Positions 8,361-16,380 are shown, counted from the stretch's first letter. The stretch: 46,616 nt of DNA from Ferrimonas kyonanensis DSM 18153 (GCF_000425405.1 NZ_KE384364.1:1-46616), one strand, 5' to 3'. Notes: generated from the letters alone by a model not told the origin. Translations and numbers: made by a program.

Positions 8361-8387
8361 TGTCACCCCTGCTTTACAGGGGTGACA
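8361..8387 (-). promoter_or_regulatory. TyrR-box-like site inside a perfect inverted repeat, tyrR/hppD intergenic region
   Basis: TGTCACCCCTGCTTTACA (8361-8378) fits TGTAAA-N6-TTTACA with the right half perfect and the outer TGT/ACA kept. The same bases form the left part of an 11-bp perfect inverted repeat, TGTCACCCCTG / CAGGGGTGACA with loop CTTTA (8361-8387). The repeat begins 18 bases after the tyrR stop, so it may also act as a tyrR transcript end. It has no T run, and a dual role is inferred. The hppD start is 165 bases away. Confidence 0.55.
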
Positions 8388-8404
8388 TTTACATTTACTG
8401 TCAA

Positions 8405-9952
8405 TTACTTACGCTTTTTTCCGATGCCGTATTCGCGGAGTTTATTGGCAATGGCGGTGTGAGACACGCCCAGCTTTTTGGCCAACTGACGAGTGCTGGG
8501 GTAAGCGGGGTAAAGCCGGCGCAACAGGCTGGATTCGAACTGTTTTACCGCCTGCTCCAACGACCCCTCAAACTCTTGATCGAAGTAGCCAAAGCCCTCG
8601 GTCCAGGCGGGCAGTCTCAGGTCCTCCGGCTGCAGTTCTCCCATGCCCTCGGCCATGGACACCGCCCGAAAAATGGCGTTCTTCAGCTGGCGCACGTTGC
8701 CAGGCCAGGCGTAGTTGCGAATGTAGTCGCGACACTCTCCAGAGAGCTGACGGGCCGGACTGGCCAGCTGCTGGCTGTAGTGCTCCAAAAACAGCTCTGC
8801 CAGCGGCACGATGTCACTGGGGCGCTCCCGCAGCGGCGGCAGCATCAGGTTGAGGACATTGATGCGATAATAGAGATCTTCGCGGAACTGGCCCTGCTGA
8901 CACAGGTCGGACAGATCCCGCTGACTGGCACAGATGATGCGAACGTCAACGGCAATCTCTTCGTCATCCCCCACCCGGCGAAAACAGCCATCCTGAATAA
9001 AGCGCAGCAGTTTTACCTGCAACTGGGCCGACATGTCGGCCACCTCATCGAGAAAAATGGTGCCACCATCCGCTTGCTCGATGACCCCCTTTTTCACCGG
9101 CTGTCCCGGCGCCGACGCAAAGCCGAACAGCTCACTCTCGGCCACGGCATCGGGCAAAGAGGCGCAGTTGATCACCACAAAGGATTTCTCGGCGCGCAGG
9201 CTGGCGTCGTGGCACGCCCTGGCCATCAACTCCTTACCGGTGCCGGTTTCGCCGCTGATCAGCAATGGCGCTTCCAACTGCGCCATGCGCCTAGCCTGCT
9301 CCAGCACTGCCTTCATCTTGTCGCTCTGGGCCAGAACGGTATCAAAGCCGGTCAGTTGGTTGCGCAAGGCATTGAACTGCTTGCCAACGCGGGACGGAGA
9401 TTTAAGCACCACCACCGCCCCGGCCAGCGAGGTCTCTTCACGATTGCCCTCCGGCAGGTGGATGGGGAACATCTCCGCCAGGTAGTCGCTGCCTTGTACC
9501 TGCACTCGAATCGCCTGAGGCAAGACTTCGTCGCTCTGCAGCCAGCGCTGAAAGCCAAAGCCCTGTACCCAGTTACTCAGTGGCTGATTCAGTACTTCGT
9601 CCCGCGGCGTCCCCAGGACTGCCACTGCAGAGTCATTGGCCATGGTCACCTTAAGGCGGGTGTCGATGGACAACACCGCATCCGGCAAGGTGCTCAACAG
9701 AGTCTCCAGAGCGTAGTGCTCTCGCTCAGAAGGCATAAAGGGAACGGTGCGTACATCCTTTACGGCTTCAATTTTACGCAGAATGGGCAGCAACACACTG
9801 AGCTCGTCAAAGCTCAATTCCGGTAACTGCAGGTAGATGTAGCCCTGACTTTCCGCATCGATGGCATTGACGTTGATCTGGTGCTGCTCCAGCACTTCCA
9901 GTATCTCCCGGGCCAATCCAATGCGGTCGTCACAACTGACTTCCAAGCGCAT
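8405..9952 (-). CDS. tyrR: TyrR, aromatic amino acid responsive regulator
   Basis: 515 residues with the TyrR layout. An N-terminal ACT domain (MRLEVSCDDRIGLAREIL, about 1-70) is followed by a PAS domain (about 80-140). A sigma-54-activator-like AAA+ domain covers about 205-430, with Walker A GETGTGKE and Walker B GGTIFLDEVAD. A Fis-type HTH lies at the end (TRQLAKKLGVSHTAIANKLREYG). The GAFTGA loop that contacts sigma-54 is absent; the equivalent place reads FGFASAPGQPVKKG. That is normal for TyrR, which acts at sigma-70 promoters by binding Tyr/Phe/Trp and TGTAAA-N6-TTTACA boxes. A box lies 69-86 bases before its own start (autoregulation). Similar boxes precede megL-phhAB and hppD. Confidence 0.96.
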   Translation of the reverse strand: MRLEVSCDDRIGLAREILEVLEQHQINVNAIDAESQGYIYLQLPELSFDELSVLLPILRKIEAVKDVRTVPFMPSEREHYALETLLSTLPDAVLSIDTRLKVTMANDSAVAVLGTPRDEVLNQPLSNWVQGFGFQRWLQSDEVLPQAIRVQVQGSDYLAEMFPIHLPEGNREETSLAGAVVVLKSPSRVGKQFNALRNQLTGFDTVLAQSDKMKAVLEQARRMAQLEAPLLISGETGTGKELMARACHDASLRAEKSFVVINCASLPDAVAESELFGFASAPGQPVKKGVIEQADGGTIFLDEVADMSAQLQVKLLRFIQDGCFRRVGDDEEIAVDVRIICASQRDLSDLCQQGQFREDLYYRINVLNLMLPPLRERPSDIVPLAELFLEHYSQQLASPARQLSGECRDYIRNYAWPGNVRQLKNAIFRAVSMAEGMGELQPEDLRLPAWTEGFGYFDQEFEGSLEQAVKQFESSLLRRLYPAYPSTRQLAKKLGVSHTAIANKLREYGIGKKRK

Positions 9953-10020
9953 AAAAAGGTTCCTAACTTACTGTTCACTAATGGACACATCATACCCTGT
10001 ACCGTCTCGGGAGACCACGG

Positions 10021-10038
10021 TGTCAGTATTTGTTTACA
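10021..10038 (-). promoter_or_regulatory. TyrR box upstream of tyrR
   Basis: TGTCAGTATTTGTTTACA matches TGTAAA-N6-TTTACA in 10 of 12 consensus bases, with one arm perfect and the key G and C kept. It lies 69 bases upstream of the tyrR ATG, just after the phhB terminator, which is the place expected for autorepression. Confidence 0.65.
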
Positions 10039-10050
10039 AATTTGGTGCAC

Positions 10051-10076
10051 AAAAAAGCGCCGCTTTAGGCGGCGCT
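10051..10076 (-). terminator. Rho-independent terminator after phhB
   Basis: On the minus strand an 8-bp stem AGCGCCGC / GCGGCGCT with a CTAAA loop is followed by TTTTTT. It lies 37 bases after the phhB stop and separates the megL-phhA-phhB operon from tyrR, so tyrR must have its own promoter in the 98 bases that remain. Confidence 0.88.
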
Positions 10077-10112
10077 GTTGAACTCGGTGTGTTGGGCATA
10101 GGCGCCAGGGCG

Positions 10113-10451
10113 CTAGTCCAGTTGCTGGTCGGTCTTGGCCGCCATGATGAAATCGTTGCGATGCAATCCGGAGATGGCATGGGTCCACCAGGTGACGGTG
10201 ACCTTGCCCCACTCCAGCAGAATGCCGGGATGATGAAACTCCGCTTCGGCCAGCTCCGCCACCTTATTGGCAAAGGCCCAGGCCAGTTTGAAGTTCTTAA
10301 ACTTGTACACCCGCTCCAGTTGCATGACGCCATCACGCACTTCGGTATGCCAATCGGGGATTTGCGACAGCAACGGTCCCAGTTCCTGGTCGCTGACCTG
10401 GGGAGCACCGGCCTGGCAGGCTTCGCATTTCATTTGAGATAATTCAGACAT
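10113..10451 (-). CDS. phhB: pterin-4a-carbinolamine dehydratase
   Basis: 112 residues, the length of bacterial PhhB/DCoH. The core contains the conserved stretch [19 protein letters not shown] and the histidine-rich active-site segment [31 protein letters not shown], with His-His and Trp-Thr-His as in the family. It dehydrates the 4a-hydroxypterin made by phenylalanine hydroxylase so that the pterin cofactor can be reduced and reused. The ATG at 10451 has AGGAACC upstream. It is 15 bases downstream of phhA, is clearly co-transcribed, and is closed by a strong terminator. Confidence 0.96.
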   Translation of the reverse strand: MSELSQMKCEACQAGAPQVSDQELGPLLSQIPDWHTEVRDGVMQLERVYKFKNFKLAWAFANKVAELAEAEFHHPGILLEWGKVTVTWWTHAISGLHRNDFIMAAKTDQQLD

Positions 10452-10466
10452 TGTGTCGGTTCCTTT

Positions 10467-11258
10467 TTACACAGCTTGTTGTTTTGGCGGAAATTTAGCA
10501 GGATGAAGCCCCAGCTCCTGCGCCTGGGCCACCAGGGCCATCACATCCAGATTGGCGATGTCGAACAGGGCATCTATGTCATCGAGGACATAGTACAAGG
10601 GCTGCATGATGTCGATGCGGTACGGCGTGCGCAGGGCATCGATAACGGACATGGGCTGGCGCTCAGGCTTGTCCGACAGGGCATAATGAGTCTCACCGGG
10701 CGACGACAGGATGCCACCGCCATAGATGCGCAACCCGTCATCGGTGTTGACCAATCCAAACTCGACGGTAAACCAATACAGTCGGGCCAGGTACACCCGT
10801 TGCTGAGGCGTTGCCGCCAGCCCCAGCTTGCCATAGGTATGGGTAAAATGAGCGAAAGCCGGGTTGGTCAGCAGCGGACAGTGACCAAAAATCTCGTGGA
10901 AGATGTCCGGCTCCTGGAGATAATCGAACTCGGCCCGGCTGCGAATGAAGGTCGCAACGGGAAAGCGCTTTTGCGCCAACAGCTCAAAGAAGTGCTGAAA
11001 TGAGATCAGCGCCGGCACCTGGGCGGTTTGCCAGCCCGTGGCCCGTTGCAGCACCTGGTCCACTTCGGCCAACTGAGGAATGCGGTTCAGGGGCAACGAC
11101 AATTGCTCCAGCCCCAACAGGTATTCCGGGCAGGCGCGGCCTTCGATGCAGCCGAGCTGGCGTTCAATCAGCTCACTCCAGATTCGATGCTCTTCTTCAG
11201 GGTAATGAATGACTCCCTGTGCGTCCGGTTGACGGGCGCTGTAGCTGGATCCCTTCAT
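10467..11258 (-). CDS. phhA: phenylalanine 4-monooxygenase
   Basis: 263 residues, matching the single-domain bacterial enzymes without the regulatory ACT domain. The mononuclear iron ligands are visible: FHEIFGHCPLL (H-x4-H) and the Glu of YWFTVEFGLV. The pterin-binding surroundings PEYLLGLEQLSLPLNRIPQL are also present. It hydroxylates phenylalanine to tyrosine with tetrahydropterin and O2. The ATG at 11258 overlaps the megL stop (ATGA), and AGGAGG lies 5 bases upstream, giving translational coupling with efficient initiation. phhB, which regenerates the cofactor, follows directly. Tyrosine would then feed the hppD-hmgA-fahA-maiA operon through an aminotransferase not present here. Confidence 0.97.
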   Translation of the reverse strand: MKGSSYSARQPDAQGVIHYPEEEHRIWSELIERQLGCIEGRACPEYLLGLEQLSLPLNRIPQLAEVDQVLQRATGWQTAQVPALISFQHFFELLAQKRFPVATFIRSRAEFDYLQEPDIFHEIFGHCPLLTNPAFAHFTHTYGKLGLAATPQQRVYLARLYWFTVEFGLVNTDDGLRIYGGGILSSPGETHYALSDKPERQPMSVIDALRTPYRIDIMQPLYYVLDDIDALFDIANLDVMALVAQAQELGLHPAKFPPKQQAV

Positions 11259-12460
11259 GACACCTCCTGGGCCAAACCGGCCGTGAGCGGCGCCAACCCC
11301 TGGGTCAGATCCGCCAGCAGATCATCGCAGTGCTCCAGGCCGATGGAGAGTCGAATCAGCGTGTCGGCGATGCCGGCCCTGGCGCGATCATCGCTGTCGT
11401 AGGTGGCATGGGTCATGGAAGCCGGATGCTGTACCAAAGATTCGGCATCCCCGAGGCTGACCGCAATCTTGAACAAAGACAGTCGATTAACGAAAGCCAC
11501 CGCCTGCTCAAAATCGGCCTTCAACTCCAACGCCAGGACACCGCCACCTGCCCGCATCTGGGTGCCTATCAAGGCCTTGCCGGGATGACCATCCAGCCCG
11601 GGATAGTAGACTCGGGTGACGGCGGGGTGGCGCTGCAGAAACTCTGCCACCACCTGGGCGCTGACGCTGTGGCGCTCCATGCGCAGAGCTAGGGTCTTCA
11701 TGCCGCGAAGAATCAACCAGGCATCGTGGGGCGACAGCACCCCGCCAATGTCCTTGAGGCTGCGGCTGCGAAGCAACTCCAGGTGCACCTGATCGGCACA
11801 CACCACCCCGGCAATCACATCGCCGTGGCCATTGAGGTACTTGGTGGCGCTGTGCAAAACGATGTCGATGCCCTGGGTCTTGGGCTGCTGCAACAGCGGC
11901 GTCATAAAGGTGTTGTCCACCACCGAGATCAGCTGGTGCGCCCGGGCCAATGTGGCCACCGCCGCCAGATCGTACACCGCCAGGTGAGGGTTCACCGGTG
12001 TCTCCAGCAACAGCATGCGGGTGTTGGGCCGAATGGCGGCACGAATGGCCTCGATATCGGCAAAGTCCACCGCGGTGACCTCGATGCCAAAGCGCGGCAA
12101 CTGCTCACTGACCAGTGAATGGGTGCAGCCATAGAGGCAGGTGTTGCAGATCAGATGGTCGCCCTGATCCAGCAAGCCCAGCAGCACCGCCGACACCGCC
12201 GCCATGCCGCTGGCAAAGGCCACGGCACCGTCATAGCCTTCCAGTTCGGCCATGCGCCGCTCGAACTCGGCCACTGTCGGGTTGCCCAGACGGGTATAGA
12301 TGGGACCCGCCTGCTCGCCGGCAAAGCGGGCAGAGCCGGTTTCGACTCGATCGAAAACGAAGGTGGCCGACTGGTACAGAGGTGACACCAGCGCCCCTTG
12401 AGGTTCCTGAAGATGGCCGGCATGGATCACCGCCGTCTCCGGATGCATCTTTGAAGCCAT
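11255..12460 (-). CDS. megL: methionine gamma-lyase (Cys/Met metabolism PLP enzyme)
   Basis: 401 residues from the ATG at 12460, preceded by GGGGAG. It is a Cys/Met-metabolism PLP enzyme with the PLP lysine in SATKYLNGHGD (about residue 209). The segment LYGCTHSL supplies the Tyr and Cys that mark methionine gamma-lyases; the Cys is usually replaced in cystathionine lyases and synthases. QSATFVFD and YTRLGNPT are the usual cofactor-phosphate and dimer motifs. The expected reaction is L-methionine to methanethiol, 2-oxobutyrate and ammonia, with homocysteine or cysteine as alternatives. It heads the megL-phhA-phhB operon behind a very good TyrR box, an unusual partner for phenylalanine hydroxylase. 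O-succinylhomoserine sulfhydrylase activity is a less likely alternative. Confidence 0.85.
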   Translation of the reverse strand: MASKMHPETAVIHAGHLQEPQGALVSPLYQSATFVFDRVETGSARFAGEQAGPIYTRLGNPTVAEFERRMAELEGYDGAVAFASGMAAVSAVLLGLLDQGDHLICNTCLYGCTHSLVSEQLPRFGIEVTAVDFADIEAIRAAIRPNTRMLLLETPVNPHLAVYDLAAVATLARAHQLISVVDNTFMTPLLQQPKTQGIDIVLHSATKYLNGHGDVIAGVVCADQVHLELLRSRSLKDIGGVLSPHDAWLILRGMKTLALRMERHSVSAQVVAEFLQRHPAVTRVYYPGLDGHPGKALIGTQMRAGGGVLALELKADFEQAVAFVNRLSLFKIAVSLGDAESLVQHPASMTHATYDSDDRARAGIADTLIRLSIGLEHCDDLLADLTQGLAPLTAGLAQEVS

Positions 12461-12582
12461 GTTGCTTAACTCCCCGTAATGCACCCTGTAGACGTTATTG
12501 TGGTGGGTGCAGGTTTCTCCCCCTAACATAATCCAGCCACCCGCCGGCAACACCTTTTCGCCTAAAAACCCACCACTGGAGT

Positions 12583-12600
12583 TGTAAATTATTTGTTACA
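12583..12600 (-). promoter_or_regulatory. TyrR box upstream of megL-phhA-phhB
   Basis: TGTAAATTATTTGTTACA matches TGTAAA-N6-TTTACA at 11 of 12 consensus bases, the best of the three boxes in this window. It overlaps the last codons and the stop of ycjF and lies 123 bases before the megL ATG. It suggests TyrR activates or represses the operon from an upstream position. Confidence 0.65.
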
Positions 12601-13587
12601 TGACTGGCGTTCGCGAGCCTGCCTCAACGCCTTGGCCGACAGTGAGGTCAGCTCGGACAGCAACTTGCCCTGCAGGGTCAGCAGCCTCGGCCTGGCTTCG
12701 GTCAACGGCAGGGGTCGACACAGCTTCTGAGCCTGGTAACCCAGTCGGGCGGTCAACAGGCCGGCGCCCATTCCCTGAGCCAGTCGGGCAGACAACTTGC
12801 CGGTCAGTTCCGCCGACAGCATCTGGCCACCGAGATCCACCATCAGCTCGCTGCCGCCGGCGTAAATCAGGTTGTGCAGCATCTGCCGCACCAGAGACAC
12901 CCGCCCCAGGTACCCAGGTTCCACGCCATAGAGTTTGGCCAATTCATCCAGCATGCGCTGGTTGCGCCACAACATCAGCACCATGTCCAGCACCGCCAGT
13001 GGGCTGGCCGCCAGCATGACCGCCGCCTGCGCCGAGTAGCGATAGATGATCGCCTCCGCTTGTTTATCCAGCGGCGCCACCACCGTCGACTCTGCCAGCG
13101 CCAGCAGTTCGGCGTCACTGTGATGATCCTGCACCCGACTCTGCCACTGGCGCCAGTTGTCGTCACACTGCGACGGCAGGGCCTGGCGAAGCTGATCCAG
13201 CAACGGCGCCGCGGCGCCCATCTGCTGACTGCTTAGCAGCGGCTGCAGCTGCTCCTGAAGGTTGGCACGCCCCCGCAGCTGTCTGAGCCGAACCCACTCT
13301 TTGACCGTCAGACGCACCAACCCAGCCAGGGCCAGTGAGAAGAACAGCGCGTACAGGGCAAACAACCACGGGCTGGTCTGCCAGGACGCCTGCAGGGTCA
13401 GGCCGGCTTCGGCCAGCACCAGAGCCAAACCGGCGCCCAGCCATACCTTAGTCCACACCCCCACTCGGGCGGGCCTGGGTGGCTCGGTGGACAGCAGGGC
13501 CGAATCCAGCGACTCCTCGGCCTCTTCAGGCAAAGCCTGCAGCGGCTCTACCGCATCAAACTCCTGGGATTCCTGAATCGGTTTCAT
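12589..13587 (-). CDS. ycjF: YcjF, DUF697/TIGR01620 inner-membrane protein
   Basis: 332 residues. Two adjacent membrane helices lie at about residues 45-90 (VWLGAGLALVLAEAGLTL and WLFALYALFFSLALAGLV), followed by a long cytoplasmic DUF697-type helical domain with the hydrophobic stretch around AAVMLAASPLAVLDMVLMLW (about 188-207). This is the plan of E. coli YcjF, which is made with the phage-shock genes and partners the YcjX GTPase-like protein. Its exact biochemical role is unknown. The start overlaps the ycjX stop by four bases (ATGA). It is the last gene of the pspABC-ycjXF operon. Its 3' end overlaps the TyrR box of the next operon. Confidence 0.9.
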   Translation of the reverse strand: MKPIQESQEFDAVEPLQALPEEAEESLDSALLSTEPPRPARVGVWTKVWLGAGLALVLAEAGLTLQASWQTSPWLFALYALFFSLALAGLVRLTVKEWVRLRQLRGRANLQEQLQPLLSSQQMGAAAPLLDQLRQALPSQCDDNWRQWQSRVQDHHSDAELLALAESTVVAPLDKQAEAIIYRYSAQAAVMLAASPLAVLDMVLMLWRNQRMLDELAKLYGVEPGYLGRVSLVRQMLHNLIYAGGSELMVDLGGQMLSAELTGKLSARLAQGMGAGLLTARLGYQAQKLCRPLPLTEARPRLLTLQGKLLSELTSLSAKALRQARERQSCNK

Positions 13588-14981
13588 CGCATCTTGTCTC
13601 CTAATAAAAACTGCAGCGCATAGTCCAGCCTCATGTGCGGCAAGGCGCTGGCCGCCTCAAAGACCGGGGGCGAGAAGGGACGAAAACGAAATCCCTGCTG
13701 CTGCCAGAACTCTCGCTCTGGCAAACGGGTGGGCACCTCTCCGGGAAAGCGCACGCAGGACTCGCCATCCAGGGCACGACCGGAGATCACCGCTTTGGTG
13801 ATGCCATCGCGCTCCACCTGGCCCTGGCGGGTGGCATTGATGGCACTGAGTACCAGAGTTTCCATCTGAGTGCCGAAATAGCGCGGCTGGCGGCGGCTGC
13901 CCTTCATCAGGTTGTGCATTAACTGCAGCAGGTTGTGGTGCTGATCCACGGTGACATGATCTGCCTTGGTTGCCGCAAACAGCACCCGATCGATCTTGGG
14001 GCGGAACAACCGCCCCAGGGTACTTCCCGGGCCGTAATGAAAGCTGTGACTGAGGGCTTGCAGGGTATGCGACAACTGCTCGACCTGATCCCGTCCCTGG
14101 TTCAGTGCGGTCAGACAATCCACCAACACCACCTGGCGATCCAATCGGGCGAAATAGTGACGGAAAAACGGCTTCACCACCTGCTCGCAATAGGCGCTGT
14201 ACCGTTCGGTCAGACGCTGAATCAGCGGGCTGTCCTCGGCCAGCGCCGCGCGCATGGCTGGGGGCAACGGAAACCACTCCAGTACCGGAGCGCCTGCCAG
14301 CTCGCCGGGCAGCAACGCCCGGCCCGGCTGCAGCAGGCTGGCGCCACACTCGCGCTTGAGGGTCTGCAGCAGGGTGGCGTAGTCCCGGGCGACCTCGGCA
14401 ATCACGGTGTCGGTTTCGTCACTGCTGAGCGCCGCAACCCGGGCACACCAGGACTGGGTTTGACTTTGCCAGGCCGGTCGCTGTAACTGTTGCCAAATGT
14501 CGTCGCTCCATTGGTCAAAGGTTTGCTGCAGCAACGGCAGATCCAGCAGCCACTCGCCCGGGTAATCGATGATGTCCAGATACAGGGTCACCGGCCGACC
14601 GATCTGCCCTGCCAGCCCCTTTTCCGGCAGGTACCGAAGCGCCAGTCGAATCTCACTGATGGTGCGGGTTGAGGGCGGCCATATCGGCGGCGCTTGCTGC
14701 AGGCAGTCTAGAGCGCCGGTGTAATCAAACGGCTGCAGGGTCAGATCGGGCTGGCGGGCAATGCGGGCACCGAGGAACCGCTGCTGCTCCATCACCTGCC
14801 AGGCCGGCAGCAGATGGGACTCGCCATGCAGCAACTGATTCACCAGCGAGGTGATGAACGCGGTTTTCCCGGCACCGGAGATGCCGGTCACCCCGAGACG
14901 GACGTGGCGATCCAGTCCGCGCTGAGCGATCTCCTCCAGTTGATTACCTAGCTGTTTAACCCGATGTTTTAAAGGATTCAT
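13584..14981 (-). CDS. ycjX: YcjX, DUF463 P-loop NTPase of the Psp locus
   Basis: 465 residues from the ATG at 14981. Walker A is GISGAGKT (residues 33-40), and a G3-like motif is seen in DIIDYPGEWLLDLPLL. Further family blocks are TRTISEIRLALRYLP and LFAATKADHVTVDQHHNL, with TKAD in the G4 position. E. coli YcjX starts just before its helix VKQLGNQLEEIAQRGLDRH equivalent, which supports 14981. An alternative ATG at 15080 overlaps the pspC stop (TGATG) and would add 33 Cys/Arg-rich residues that look non-coding, though it offers translational coupling. Neither start has a strong Shine-Dalgarno. It is probably a stress-responsive GTP/ATP-binding partner of YcjF. Confidence 0.9.
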   Translation of the reverse strand: MNPLKHRVKQLGNQLEEIAQRGLDRHVRLGVTGISGAGKTAFITSLVNQLLHGESHLLPAWQVMEQQRFLGARIARQPDLTLQPFDYTGALDCLQQAPPIWPPSTRTISEIRLALRYLPEKGLAGQIGRPVTLYLDIIDYPGEWLLDLPLLQQTFDQWSDDIWQQLQRPAWQSQTQSWCARVAALSSDETDTVIAEVARDYATLLQTLKRECGASLLQPGRALLPGELAGAPVLEWFPLPPAMRAALAEDSPLIQRLTERYSAYCEQVVKPFFRHYFARLDRQVVLVDCLTALNQGRDQVEQLSHTLQALSHSFHYGPGSTLGRLFRPKIDRVLFAATKADHVTVDQHHNLLQLMHNLMKGSRRQPRYFGTQMETLVLSAINATRQGQVERDGITKAVISGRALDGESCVRFPGEVPTRLPEREFWQQQGFRFRPFSPPVFEAASALPHMRLDYALQFLLGDKMR

Positions 14982-15079
14982 AGGCGTGTATCGTGATCCA
15001 TGGCTTGGTCGGCAGGGGCCGAACCGACACCAGTCAGAACGGCAACGGTCCGACTGCTGGGCAATCGGACCGGGTGTCA

Positions 15080-15463
15080 TCAGAGGTTATTGATTTCTCG
15101 TTTCAGGTGGAAGGCGTCCGAGGTGACGTGTTTTTCCAACCGCCTGAGGCGTAGTTCCAGATTTCGAAACCGGGTACTGACTTCGTTCATCGCCTTCTTC
15201 GGCGAATCTCCGGCCTGCCAGACCTTGGTTTTCAGCTCATTGTGGTGAGTGCTGACGGGGGTTACCCCCTTGTCCAGCAGGACCCAAGCGATGATGTACA
15301 ACAGCAGCGGCAGGCTAAAGACGCCAGTCAGCAAGATGGCCGACAGAGTCACGATTCGAACCAGCCAGACTTCCAGGTTGAAGTGCTCGGCCAAGCCGGC
15401 GCAGACTCCGGCGACTTTGCCTTGATCCGGCAGACGCACCAATTGACGTTTCTCATGCTTCAT
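15080..15463 (-). CDS. pspC: phage shock protein C
   Basis: 127 residues from the ATG at 15463, which has GGAGG about 7 bases upstream. The PspC domain (about residues 8-67) holds the sequence LPDQGKVAGVCAGLAEHFNLEVWLVR and one strong membrane helix (LSAILLTGVFSLPLLLYIIAWVLL). A C-terminal cytoplasmic helix rich in Leu/Arg follows (LELRLRRLEKHV), able to form a coiled coil. Together with PspB it senses inner-membrane stress and pulls PspA off PspF. Its start overlaps the end of pspB by 11 bases, a sign of tight coupling. The stop overlaps a possible ycjX start. Confidence 0.95.
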   Translation of the reverse strand: MKHEKRQLVRLPDQGKVAGVCAGLAEHFNLEVWLVRIVTLSAILLTGVFSLPLLLYIIAWVLLDKGVTPVSTHHNELKTKVWQAGDSPKKAMNEVSTRFRNLELRLRRLEKHVTSDAFHLKREINNL

Positions 15464-15695
15464 GTCGGGTCCTCCACTCCGGTGACTCCTGGTCAAGAAT
15501 CGACTCCAGGGTATCGATTCGTTCCCCCATCTTGTCGGCTCGGGTCAGCAGTGCATTGAGCTGTTGATACTCTTCATCACTGAGCCCTTGTGCCAACTGC
15601 TTCTTACTGCGGTAATGCAGGATGAGCCAGATGGGAGCCACGATTAACAAAAAGATAATCAGTGGCGCAATCAGTAAACCCATTAATTCTTCCAT
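15453..15695 (-). CDS. pspB: phage shock protein B
   Basis: 80 residues, the usual PspB size. It has one N-terminal membrane helix (LIAPLIIFLLIVAPIWLILHY, about residues 8-28). A cytoplasmic amphipathic/coiled-coil part follows with the family pattern LSDEEYQQLNALLTRADKMGERIDTLESILD. It acts with PspC as the membrane sensor of the Psp response. A strong Shine-Dalgarno (GGGAGGAG) precedes the ATG at 15695. The gene lies 16 bases after pspA. Confidence 0.95.
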   Translation of the reverse strand: MEELMGLLIAPLIIFLLIVAPIWLILHYRSKKQLAQGLSDEEYQQLNALLTRADKMGERIDTLESILDQESPEWRTRHEA

Positions 15696-15711
15696 TCCGA
15701 CTCCTCCCTAA

Positions 15712-16380
15712 TTAGTCCTGCTTCTTCTTGAGCTTCTTCTTCATCTGCTCAAGTTCGTCGCTGATTTTCTCTTCCGCGGCCAGGGCGGCAAACTCGTCTT
15801 CCAGGCTACGGGGCTGAGCCAGCTCGTGGGCTTCCACTTCCGCCTCCAGAGTTTCGACCCGGCGTTCGTACTGTTCAAACTTCATCATGGCGTCGTCGAT
15901 CTTGCCGGTATCCAGCTGACGTTTAACGTCCAGGCGAGATGACGCGGTCTGCTTGCGCATGATGATGGTCTTCTGACGGGCGCGGGCATCGTTCAGCTTC
16001 TCCTGCAGCAGGTTGATCTCCTCCTTCAGGCGCTCGATCTGCTCTTCCACATGCACCAGTTCCCGCTTCAGGGTCTCCACCAACTCAACGCACTTCTGCT
16101 TTTCAATCAGTGCGGCTTTGGCCAGATCTTCACGGTCCTTACCCAATGCCAGTTCGGCTTTGCTCTGCCAGTCGTCGACCTGAGCTTCGGCCCGTTCGAT
16201 GCGGCGCATCGCCTCTTTCTTCTCTGCCAGCACTTTGGCCGAGGTAGAGCGCACTTCAACCAGCGTGTCTTCCATCTCCTGAATGATGAGTCGTACCATC
16301 TTTTCCGGATCTTCTGCTTTGTCCAGCAGGGCGCTGATGTTGGAGTTAACGATATCGGCAAATCTTGAAAAAATACCCAT
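15712..16380 (-). CDS. pspA: phage shock protein A
   Basis: 222 residues, entirely helical and coiled-coil, as expected for the PspA/IM30 (ESCRT-III-like) family. The amphipathic N-terminal helix begins MGIFSRFADIVNSNISALLDKAEDPEKM. The central long coil (about 25-180) contains REDLAKAALIEKQKC. PspA binds the stressed inner membrane and forms scaffolds. In the unstressed cell it inhibits PspF. The ATG at 16380 follows AGAGGA. First gene of pspA-pspB-pspC-ycjX-ycjF. A sigma-54-like promoter lies about 50 bases upstream, divergent from pspF. pspD and pspE of the E. coli operon are absent here. Confidence 0.98.
   Translation of the reverse strand: MGIFSRFADIVNSNISALLDKAEDPEKMVRLIIQEMEDTLVEVRSTSAKVLAEKKEAMRRIERAEAQVDDWQSKAELALGKDREDLAKAALIEKQKCVELVETLKRELVHVEEQIERLKEEINLLQEKLNDARARQKTIIMRKQTASSRLDVKRQLDTGKIDDAMMKFEQYERRVETLEAEVEAHELAQPRSLEDEFAALAAEEKISDELEQMKKKLKKKQD

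Noticed and set aside
8360-9826. 488-codon open frame antisense to tyrR
   Set aside because: Complete overlap with tyrR, low-complexity His/Gln/Leu content and no family resemblance.
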